From positions 1-6,859 of the forward strand of contig CAZBNU010000220.1 in NCBI GenBank assembly GCA_964493075.1: a stretch of DNA of 6,859 nt, in the 5' to 3' direction. The position numbers and the translations under genes are program-made. This DNA comes from SLFT01 sp964493075 (GTDB lineage: Bacteria > Hydrogenedentota > Hydrogenedentia > Hydrogenedentales > CAITNO01). The notes under the pieces are model-generated. The model saw only the letters and a program-made list of their open reading frames with translations, had not been told where the DNA came from and ran no database searches. This document shows, in pieces, positions 1 through 5,715 of the stretch. Within the stretch, counting starts at the first letter, position 1, and every line of letters starts with the position of its first letter.

Positions 1-7
1 CAATCCG

Positions 8-3000
8 TTACTTCCACCATTTGATATAGGGCATCACCTTTTCTGCGTCTTCGAAGGTAATTGAGAATTTGAAGGGGCCGGGTATCTTGGCGCATTTCAC
101 GAGCATGGTATTTTTACCCTGCCGTAAGGTTACGGGGACCGTGGTGCTTTCGAACTGGTCGTGGGGCACCTGTTGGCGGGTTTCAAACACGTTGACGTTG
201 TTCACCCACACCCGGGTGGCATCCTGATAGCCGACGCACATTTCAATTTCCATGCGTTTCTCGGCGCTGATTTCGGCATAGGCATAGGCCACAGACCGGT
301 CATGCTTGGGATACCATTGGAATACAGGTTCCAAGGCAGCCTGCAAATCCACCATGTGTTCCAACTGGGATCGCGAATACACGCGATGCCACCGGGCAAT
401 ATCGTACCAGCCCGGGTAGACGGCATTGAAGTCAATGGTTTTTTCCGGCGGATAGACCGTGTCGAAACCGCTGCACTTGTTCCAGTTCGGAAACTCGCCG
501 ATGACCATCCAGCGCCGTACATGGTGGTTGCGTTGTGCGCGCAGCCATTCCACGGCTTTCTGGTCCGGCGGCAACGGCGACGCAGGGGGTACGCTGCGCC
601 GCCCGAAATGATTCACCAGATTGACAAACAGCCGTTCGGCAACGGGGTCTTCGCCCAGGTTTTCGAGCAGGCGCAGGTGGGTGAACACAATGCGCCCCGA
701 ACCATACCGTTGCACCAGCAGATCGCTGCCCCACCAGGCCGTCTCGCCCACCATATAGTTGCCCGTCGCGATGGGCGTAGCATCGAATGTGCCGCATACG
801 TCCTCGTCCCCCAGTTCCAGAAATGTTTTTGCAGGAATCACATTCGCATAAGGCTGCTGCATCAGTCCCCGTGACGGCAGTTTGTCAAAAAGGGGATGAA
901 GTTTCACATAATGGCAGGCAGGCAGAAAACCGCCCACGGCATCCTTGGGCGTAGCCGTGATTTCAGGATCAAGCAATGCCGCAAGTTCGTTCCAGTCGTC
1001 CGGCGGCCCGAAGAATATGGCGATAGCGCCGCCCTTCACCTGGGCAAGAATCTGCATCAGATCGTTGTCGGGGTAAGCGCGTATCGTGTTCGCAAGGGGC
1101 GGTATAATATGGGTCGGCGCAAGGACATTTTCCGGCTTGGCAAGGCGGTCAATCTTTTCGTGCCACTGCCCGTGGGGATCAAGAATATGCACCGGTGTTT
1201 CTGTCTGTGCGACCGGTTCGTAAACATGGAATTCCGCTGCCGCCTCCGCCAACACGGTCATACCCTGCATGAGCCGCACCACAAAGCGGTGCGTGCCTGT
1301 GGACCCGGATGCGCCGATAATGCCGCTCCACAGATCGCCCCCGTGCCGGGGTATTTTCATGGAACGTTTCTTTTTCCACAACACCTGGTTGGTGGGGCCC
1401 ACCACCTGCAGCGACAGATCCGCCATTCCGGTCACGTTTTCGTCATTGGCCAGCACCGCCGTCACTTCCGTCTGTTCCCGCAGGTGCAGGTTCGTCTTAT
1501 CGAGGAATATGAGGGGACGCATGGGTTTCTGGGCAGCGGTCAGTTGTTGCAGGACAGGCTTTGGCCGACGCCACCGATCAAGAAAACCGGCACAGAATTC
1601 GTGCCCAGCGTCTGACAACTGGGTGTAACAATAGCCCGCCAGTTTTGGGTTGGCGCGCATGGCGTCAACCTGGGCGCGTGCAGCATCGCACTGCAACGCT
1701 TGTGCCGCTTTGAAAAAGCCCGACAGGTCGCCGAACACTTTTTCGAGGCTACGCTCCTGAAAGCCGGGCAGGCAGGCATCCAGCATCTTCTGCAGGAACC
1801 GGGCATCTTTCAGATGTTCCTGACCCTCGCCATACTGGGCGAGCACATCCTCCAGGTCTTCAGGGCCGCCAAACCCGAACTCGGAAATGGTGACCAACTG
1901 ATCCGGTTCACCACTGTTTTTATAATAGGCGCGGATCATCTTGTCCACCGGCGCGCGCTGGTAAATATGCAGGTCGTCAAATTCCATGAACTCGTTGCGG
2001 TAGGGACGCATCATGCGCGACGGCTCGCGGGTGGCGTTTATGCCGGCACTGTCGTCAATGATGATTCGTGTCGGGTCCAGAGACCGGGCCAATTGGCACA
2101 GTTCATCTTTGATGTTCTGTGCGCCGCCGTGGGTCACATAATCCGCGTTGCCCGTTTCGTTGAGCATACCCCAGATGACCACCGACGGACGGTTCCGGTC
2201 GCGCAGGATCATCTCGCGCACCGAAGCCTCGCAACGCTTGCGCATAAAATCCGAATCCTTGATCCAACCGATGGACGGCTCCTCATAGATCAGCATGCCC
2301 AGTTCATCGGCAAGGTCAAGGAGCACCACCGGCGCCGGCTTGATATGGACGCGGATCATGTTGAAGCCTGCCTGCTTCGCCAGTTCGATCTCCTGACGCG
2401 CCAAGGCTTCAGTCTCCGGCGCAGCCAGCGTTTTCGCGTAATCCGGCTGATACAGAACCCCCTTGAGAAACACGGGGTGATAGTTGAGTTGGAAGCGGTT
2501 ATCCTTCACCGTAAACTCACGCATGCCGAACCGGGTGACAAGGCAATCGCACAGGGTGTCTTCCACCAGAATTTCGGTGCGCAACCGATAAAGACGCGGC
2601 GTGTCCGGATGCCAGGCTTCAAAGTCCGGCATATCAATGATATTTTTGCCAACCTTGCCCGAAACGCTCCACGGGGTGTTTTCCACCTGCAGATGAATCC
2701 GGGCGTTGTCCGGCAGGTTGGTCGCCGCCACCACCACCACAATCCTTTTACGGCGCAGGTCCGGCTGGATAAACACCTCCGTAATATGGGCGACGGGCAT
2801 GCGCCGAAGATAGACATCGCCCCAGATACCGCCGAAAGACCAGTACCCTGTTTCTTTCGCAATGGGCAGTTCCTTCGGCAGAAAATGACCAAACCCGTCC
2901 GGGCCTTTGGGATCAATAACCCGCACGGCGAGACGGTTCACGCCCGGTTGCAGCGCGCTGCCAGCATCAAAAGAAAAGGGGGTATAGCCGCCCTCGTGCG

Positions 3001-3289
3001 CGCCCACTGCCACACCGTTTACCCAGACCTCTGCGTAATAGTTCACAGCATCAAAACACGCTTCCACATGGGCGCCACACCAGCCGTCCGGCACTTCAAA
3101 GGTATGAAAATACCACGCCACGCCGTCGTAGTCCGGAATCCACAAATCCCACACTGCCGGCACGGTTACAGCTATTGCTTCCTGTTCGGGCTGTGATTCA
3201 AACCAGTTCTCGCGCACGCCCCGGTTTTCCGGATCCGTCACAAGAATCCAATCACCGCCCAGATTCAACTTTTCACGCAATTCAGTCAT
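8..3289 (-). CDS. Glycoside hydrolase family 2 multidomain protein (beta-galactosidase/beta-glucuronidase-like)
   Basis: Probable retaining beta-glycosidase of 1093 residues. Seen: an N-terminal jelly-roll sugar-binding domain (about 10-165) ending in GGIWGDVYL at 153-161; a short Ig-like sandwich (about 166-262); and a TIM barrel from about 263 to 590. The barrel carries the family motifs IRVH (312-315), GMLIYEEPS (331-339), WGMLNETG with acid/base E378, HIY (441-443), TISEFG with nucleophile E470, and GYCYTQLSD (552-560). Further domains follow: a sandwich (about 590-690), a glutamine-amidotransferase-like region (about 697-895) with no obvious catalytic cysteine, and a beta-rich C-terminal module (about 910-1093). 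The C-terminal extensions make it longer than UidA-type enzymes. No signal peptide is visible, so it is likely cytoplasmic. The start is the first in-frame ATG and has AAAGG six bases upstream. Substrate cannot be told; galactosidase, glucuronidase and mannosidase activities all occur in GH2. Family call is firm, substrate open. Confidence 0.93.
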   Translation of the reverse strand: MTELREKLNLGGDWILVTDPENRGVRENWFESQPEQEAIAVTVPAVWDLWIPDYDGVAWYFHTFEVPDGWCGAHVEACFDAVNYYAEVWVNGVAVGAHEGGYTPFSFDAGSALQPGVNRLAVRVIDPKGPDGFGHFLPKELPIAKETGYWSFGGIWGDVYLRRMPVAHITEVFIQPDLRRKRIVVVVAATNLPDNARIHLQVENTPWSVSGKVGKNIIDMPDFEAWHPDTPRLYRLRTEILVEDTLCDCLVTRFGMREFTVKDNRFQLNYHPVFLKGVLYQPDYAKTLAAPETEALARQEIELAKQAGFNMIRVHIKPAPVVLLDLADELGMLIYEEPSIGWIKDSDFMRKRCEASVREMILRDRNRPSVVIWGMLNETGNADYVTHGGAQNIKDELCQLARSLDPTRIIIDDSAGINATREPSRMMRPYRNEFMEFDDLHIYQRAPVDKMIRAYYKNSGEPDQLVTISEFGFGGPEDLEDVLAQYGEGQEHLKDARFLQKMLDACLPGFQERSLEKVFGDLSGFFKAAQALQCDAARAQVDAMRANPKLAGYCYTQLSDAGHEFCAGFLDRWRRPKPVLQQLTAAQKPMRPLIFLDKTNLHLREQTEVTAVLANDENVTGMADLSLQVVGPTNQVLWKKKRSMKIPRHGGDLWSGIIGASGSTGTHRFVVRLMQGMTVLAEAAAEFHVYEPVAQTETPVHILDPHGQWHEKIDRLAKPENVLAPTHIIPPLANTIRAYPDNDLMQILAQVKGGAIAIFFGPPDDWNELAALLDPEITATPKDAVGGFLPACHYVKLHPLFDKLPSRGLMQQPYANVIPAKTFLELGDEDVCGTFDATPIATGNYMVGETAWWGSDLLVQRYGSGRIVFTHLRLLENLGEDPVAERLFVNLVNHFGRRSVPPASPLPPDQKAVEWLRAQRNHHVRRWMVIGEFPNWNKCSGFDTVYPPEKTIDFNAVYPGWYDIARWHRVYSRSQLEHMVDLQAALEPVFQWYPKHDRSVAYAYAEISAEKRMEIEMCVGYQDATRVWVNNVNVFETRQQVPHDQFESTTVPVTLRQGKNTMLVKCAKIPGPFKFSITFEDAEKVMPYIKWWK

Positions 3290-3295
3290 GATTTG

Positions 3296-3300
3296 CCTTT
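3296..3300 (-). promoter_or_regulatory. Ribosome binding site of the GH2 gene
   Basis: Read on the minus strand this is AAAGG, six bases before the ATG whose first base is at 3289. It is a modest Shine-Dalgarno match and supports that start codon. Confidence 0.55.
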
Positions 3301-3336
3301 ACATAAAAATAAAGATAACATCCCCTTGACACCGTA

Positions 3337-3365
3337 AGTCTATTCATACGCCCGGCACAATTCAA
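3337..3365 (-). promoter_or_regulatory. Candidate sigma-70-like promoter of the GH2 gene
   Basis: On the minus strand TTGAAT (3360-3365) and TAGACT (3337-3342) are separated by exactly 17 bases. Each matches four of six consensus positions. The predicted start lies about 40 bases upstream of the GH2 ATG, which gives a short leader. Spacing and position are good, but the boxes are imperfect, and sigma factor preferences of this organism are unknown. Confidence 0.3.
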
Positions 3366-3549
3366 GTTTCGGTATGACAGCGATTCCGCCAGTCTCTTCA
3401 GTGTGCCTTTCCCGAGGTAAAATGGGGTAATGGAGATGGGGGTGCGCACGGGGATACAGGCTAAATCTCCGGTGTATAACAAAAGTTCGCCTGTAACTAC
3501 CGGGTAATCCTGATGAAACCGGCTGGCACGGGTGCAGGTCTATATTTAG

Positions 3550-3593
3550 TCCCCATGCTGGGGGATGAATGCGCCTTGGCGCTGTATTTTTTT
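3550..3593 (+). terminator. Terminator-like tandem hairpins with T-run
   Basis: A stem TCCCC/GGGGA (3550-3554 with 3561-3565) is followed by GCGCC-TT-GGCGC (3571-3582), and seven consecutive T residues lie at 3587-3593. This is the layout of a plus-strand intrinsic terminator. The second stem is short (four bp with a four-base loop, or five with two), which weakens the call. No annotated plus-strand gene lies upstream. It could end an unannotated short transcript, act as an attenuator, or block transcription from the antisense side of the GH2 gene. Confidence 0.35.
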
Positions 3594-3607
3594 GATTCGT
3601 GGCGATG

Positions 3608-3636
3608 TTTTCTTCGATACTGCAATGATGTATAAT
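3608..3636 (+). promoter_or_regulatory. Candidate promoter of the membrane-protein gene
   Basis: A perfect TATAAT lies at 3631-3636. Seventeen bases upstream is TTTTCT (3608-3613), a poor -35 box with three of six matches. The predicted start near 3643 would give a leader of about 150 bases before the ATG at 3794. A strong -10 with a weak -35 often goes with activator dependence, and the inverted repeat around the -10 box points to binding by a regulator. That last step is inference. Confidence 0.4.
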
Positions 3637-3645
3637 AGCAGTATC
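3616..3645. promoter_or_regulatory. Operator-like inverted repeat around the -10 box
   Basis: GATACTGC (3616-3623) and GCAGTATC (3638-3645) are perfect 8-bp inverted repeats separated by 14 bases. The TATAAT box lies in the spacer. The arm centres are 22 bp apart, about two helical turns, so a dimeric regulator could contact both on one DNA face and occlude the polymerase. Most of the repeat lies upstream of the predicted start, so it would act as DNA rather than as an RNA hairpin. Confidence 0.35.
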
Positions 3646-3650
3646 AAGGA

Positions 3651-3662
3651 TTGCTTAAGCAA
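3651..3662. promoter_or_regulatory. Perfect 12-bp palindrome just downstream of the predicted start
   Basis: TTGCTTAAGCAA is fully self-complementary and lies about +9 to +20 relative to the start inferred from the TATAAT box. With no loop it is a poor RNA hairpin, so a DNA-binding site is the better reading. Its right half also takes part in the longer leader hairpin at 3657-3700. Confidence 0.25.
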
Positions 3663-3700
3663 GACTTTGAAGGATGGCCTTGGTAGTTGGGTCTTTGCTT
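3657..3700 (+). promoter_or_regulatory. Leader hairpin upstream of the membrane-protein gene
   Basis: AAGCAAGAC (3657-3665) can pair with GTCTTTGCTT (3691-3700), giving nine base pairs with one bulged T. Inside the loop AAGG (3670-3673) can pair with CCTT (3678-3681). No T-run follows, so it is not a terminator. It may be a structured 5' leader; no known riboswitch class was recognised. Confidence 0.22.
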
Positions 3701-3728
3701 TAGCAGCATACAGTCCTAGTGATGAATT

Positions 3729-3743
3729 GCGGATAGTATCCGC
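3729..3743 (+). repeat. Short inverted repeat in the leader
   Basis: GCGGATA and TATCCGC are perfect 7-base arms around one central base. A tandem TTCAGG TTCAGG follows at 3744-3755. The element ends 50 bases before the ATG at 3794, so it could form a small hairpin in the leader or be a protein-binding site. No function can be assigned. Confidence 0.22.
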
Positions 3744-3780
3744 TTCAGGTTCAGGATTCACAATTTAGAGACAACCTTTT

Positions 3781-3785
3781 GGGAG
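3781..3785 (+). promoter_or_regulatory. Ribosome binding site deciding the start at 3794
   Basis: GGGAG lies eight bases before the ATG at 3794. It overlaps an in-frame TTG at 3779 that has no Shine-Dalgarno site of its own. This selects the ATG and removes five residues from the longest possible frame. Confidence 0.7.
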
Positions 3786-3793
3786 AACAACTC

Positions 3794-5608
3794 ATGGCTG
3801 AGCAGAAGAACACAAGAACGATAGTACTCGCAATTATTCTGATAATTGCACTTGCCGGTGCCGGGGCGTATGTGATGATGTCGCGGGGCGGGCAGGATGC
3901 GGCACCGGAGAAGGTGGCAGCAAAACCAGCGGTTGAGAAGGATGCAGCGACTGACGAAGCGCCGTCGGCAGCAAAGAAGGAGTCTGCAGCGCCGGAATCG
4001 TATGCGCCTGCAGCGAATGCGCCGTTAACCCTGACTGCGCTGCAGTATATGCCCGAGAAATCGCAGATCGTTTATGGGATTCCGGCGGTGGAAAGTCTTC
4101 TTGCGACGGTTGCGCCTCTTGTCCAGGAATTGTTCCAGGATGAAATGAACGTTTCAGAAGAGCTTGGTTTGATTGCTCAGGACCTGGCAAAGGATATGGG
4201 CGTTGAGGAATCGGAAGATCTGGCGGCGGTACTCACCGCCATGGGCTTGGACACCGGCAAAGGCGTTGCGTTGTTTGCCAATTTTGACGAATTAGCGGAC
4301 GATCTTCTCGAAGCTGCGTCTGCAGGCACGCCTCCGGACGAAATGCCCGATCTGTCCAAGGCAAAAGCCATTGCCGTTATTCCTGTTGTGGATGGCGAGA
4401 AGGCCGTAGCGTCCTTGAAAAAACTTACGGACGACATGCTTTCCGGCGTTGCCACGAGCGAAGAATCTGTCGGCGACATTGTGATGACGGTGTATGAAGG
4501 CATTGGCGCGTATTTCGTGACGGACACAGTGCTTGCACTTGGCAACGATCTGGACATGCTAAAGGAAGCGGCGGCTCATGAAGGAGCGCCAGCGACGCTT
4601 CGCTATGGTTCAGAGGCTTGTCCTCCAGATGACATTCACGAAGCATCCATGCTTGTCTACGGGGACAGGATAGTGCCGCTCATCGAAAAATTTGTGGGCC
4701 TGCTGGAGAACATCGACCCGGCTTCCTACATGATGGTGATGACGCAAATGGATAATTTGAAGGAGATGTATGAGGACTCAGCGGGCGATCCGTTATTGCT
4801 GACCCTGAGCGTCCGCGACGACATTATTGAGTTGAAGTCCAAGATAGACAGCGAGGTTTATCCGACGATGATGGAGAGCATGGGTACGGCGAAACCGCTT
4901 CGTTGGGCACAGTTGCTGCCGCAAAACACGCTGGCCTTTTTGTCGCTCGCCTTCACGCCGGAAGCCAAGCAGCAAATCAAAGAAGTTTATCTGGAGAATC
5001 TGCCTGAGGAAATCAAGAACACTCCCACCTATAGCCAGGCGATGCAGTTCGGCATGCCCGCGCTCGACATGCTCGGCCAGGAAATCACCCTGGGGATCAC
5101 GGGCATGGATCCCATTGATTTTCCGTCGCTTTTCCTTTTTGTGGAATTGGCGAACGCCATGCAGGCCAACATCCTGCTGCCGATGGTGCCGCAAATTCCT
5201 GAAGGCGATCCCTACCGCGAGGTCCAAATCAAGGCTATTAATTTCCCATCGCCCATCCAGTTCTACTTTGCGATGATTGAAGATGCGCTCGTCCTTTCCA
5301 ACAGCGTTCCCGGGATGCAGAGCATCATTGATCTGGTGAAAGATGACAAAACCAGCGGCTTCTTTGAAGCACTTGAACCGCCAATTGCTCCTGAAACACC
5401 GATCTACCAGGCGTTGTTGTTGAAGCCGCAAATTTACGGGGATATTGTGGCGCCACTGTCGGGCTTATCCGGTCAGCAGCTGCCCCCCGAGGTCGGCGAC
5501 ATTTTCGAAACCGTAAGCACGCTGTTCACCGATATGCGCTTCTTCAGTGAGATGCAGGACAACTGGCTGGTCACGCGCATGAGCATCATCAGAACACCGT
5601 TGAACTAA
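3794..5608 (+). CDS. Membrane-anchored protein of unknown function with duplicated module (DUF3352-like pattern)
   Basis: Not recognised with certainty. The 604-residue product starts with a charged stretch and one hydrophobic segment (about 9-29), best read as an uncleaved signal anchor with the rest outside the cytoplasm. An Ala/Lys/Glu/Pro-rich linker (about 30-77) follows, then two related halves. LTALQYMPEKSQIVYG (80-95) resembles AQLLPQNTLAFLSLA (372-386). GAYFVTDTVLALGNDLDML (238-256) resembles FYFAMIEDALVLSNSVPGM (490-508). YGDRIVPL (289-296) resembles YGDIVAPL (548-555). The pattern, including VVDGEKAVASLKKL (198-211), recalls DUF3352 proteins, whose role is unknown. There is one cysteine and no catalytic motif, so a structural, binding or surface role is likelier than an enzyme. 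It has its own candidate promoter upstream and a strong terminator downstream, so it is probably expressed largely alone. CDS certain, family tentative. Confidence 0.88.
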   Translation: MAEQKNTRTIVLAIILIIALAGAGAYVMMSRGGQDAAPEKVAAKPAVEKDAATDEAPSAAKKESAAPESYAPAANAPLTLTALQYMPEKSQIVYGIPAVESLLATVAPLVQELFQDEMNVSEELGLIAQDLAKDMGVEESEDLAAVLTAMGLDTGKGVALFANFDELADDLLEAASAGTPPDEMPDLSKAKAIAVIPVVDGEKAVASLKKLTDDMLSGVATSEESVGDIVMTVYEGIGAYFVTDTVLALGNDLDMLKEAAAHEGAPATLRYGSEACPPDDIHEASMLVYGDRIVPLIEKFVGLLENIDPASYMMVMTQMDNLKEMYEDSAGDPLLLTLSVRDDIIELKSKIDSEVYPTMMESMGTAKPLRWAQLLPQNTLAFLSLAFTPEAKQQIKEVYLENLPEEIKNTPTYSQAMQFGMPALDMLGQEITLGITGMDPIDFPSLFLFVELANAMQANILLPMVPQIPEGDPYREVQIKAINFPSPIQFYFAMIEDALVLSNSVPGMQSIIDLVKDDKTSGFFEALEPPIAPETPIYQALLLKPQIYGDIVAPLSGLSGQQLPPEVGDIFETVSTLFTDMRFFSEMQDNWLVTRMSIIRTPLN

Positions 5609-5620
5609 ACTCTTTGGCTG

Positions 5621-5659
5621 CGCCCGGACGATATTGTTGTTCGGGCGTGGTGTTTTTTT
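5621..5659 (+). terminator. Intrinsic terminator of the membrane-protein gene
   Basis: CGCCCGGACGA (5621-5631) pairs with TGTTCGGGCG-containing sequence at 5637-5647, giving an 11-bp GC-rich stem with two G-T wobbles and a five-base loop. A run of seven T follows at 5653-5659. The hairpin begins 12 bases after the stop codon at 5608. It should end most transcripts before the ThuA-like gene. Confidence 0.8.
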
Positions 5660-5662
5660 AAT
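5634..5662 (+). promoter_or_regulatory. Weak candidate promoter of the ThuA-like gene, overlapping the terminator
   Basis: TTGTTG (5634-5639) and TTTAAT (5657-5662) are 17 bases apart. The -10 matches five of six consensus positions and the -35 three of six. Start would be near 5669, about 47 bases before the ATG at 5716. The T-run of the terminator contributes to the match, so chance is a real possibility. Confidence 0.2.
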
Positions 5663-5664
5663 GT

Positions 5665-5685
5665 GGCCTGAAAGGTTTTCGGGCC
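5665..5685 (+). repeat. Hairpin in the leader of the ThuA-like gene
   Basis: GGCCTGAAA (5665-5673) pairs with TTTCGGGCC (5677-5685) over nine positions with one T-G wobble and a three-base loop. No real T-run follows. It sits between the upstream terminator and the RBS. It could be a backup terminator stem or a 5' stabilising hairpin. Confidence 0.3.
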
Positions 5686-5701
5686 TTGTCAACCCTCTTA
5701 C

Positions 5702-5706
5702 AGGAG
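5702..5706 (+). promoter_or_regulatory. Ribosome binding site deciding the start at 5716
   Basis: AGGAG lies nine bases upstream of the ATG at 5716. The alternative in-frame TTG at 5686 lacks such a site and would put ten polar residues before an otherwise normal signal peptide, so the ATG is chosen. Confidence 0.75.
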
Positions 5707-5715
5707 AATTGTGAA

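Larger units (their letters stand above)
3290..3793. other. Divergent intergenic region with dense regulatory structure
   Basis: This stretch of about 500 bases lies between the divergent GH2 gene and the membrane-protein gene. From left to right it holds: the minus-strand RBS and candidate promoter; a TAAAAT box at 3418-3423; nested inverted repeats at 3432-3495; two hairpins ending in a T-run (3550-3593); a TATAAT box inside a perfect inverted repeat (3616-3645); a 12-bp palindrome (3651-3662); and leader hairpins at 3657-3700 and 3729-3743. It has no convincing protein gene. The only plausible small frame is 3565-3768 on the plus strand, with codon use unlike the neighbours. No tRNA or riboswitch class was recognised. 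Confidence 0.6.

Noticed and set aside
1700..3196. 498-codon open frame on the plus strand, opposite the GH2 gene
   Set aside because: It mirrors a strongly supported enzyme gene. The translation is rich in His and Arg with no recognisable domain, as expected for an antisense shadow in GC-rich third-position DNA.
3326..3331. Perfect TTGACA on the plus strand
   Set aside because: No acceptable -10 box lies 15 to 19 bases downstream; the segment there is GC-rich (CGCCCG).
3440..3475. Possible cobalamin or c-di-GMP riboswitch because of the G-rich and GCGCAC segments
   Set aside because: Checked on both strands against the conserved cores I know; no B12 box and no GEMM core were found.
3282..3482. 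66-codon minus-strand frame overlapping the GH2 start by four bases (ATGA)
   Set aside because: The overlap imitates translational coupling, but the product looks random, there is no good RBS, and it covers the candidate GH2 promoter.
3510..3518. CTGATGAAA, resembling pieces of a hammerhead ribozyme core
   Set aside because: CTGATGA must be separated from GAAA by stem II. Here they are fused, and no second GAAA or flanking stems are present.
3779..3793. TTG start at 3779 for the membrane-protein gene
   Set aside because: The Shine-Dalgarno GGGAG lies inside this extension and points to the ATG at 3794.
4793..5431. 212-codon minus-strand frame within the membrane-protein gene
   Set aside because: Arg/His/Gln-rich antisense shadow of a gene with clear signal anchor, RBS and terminator.
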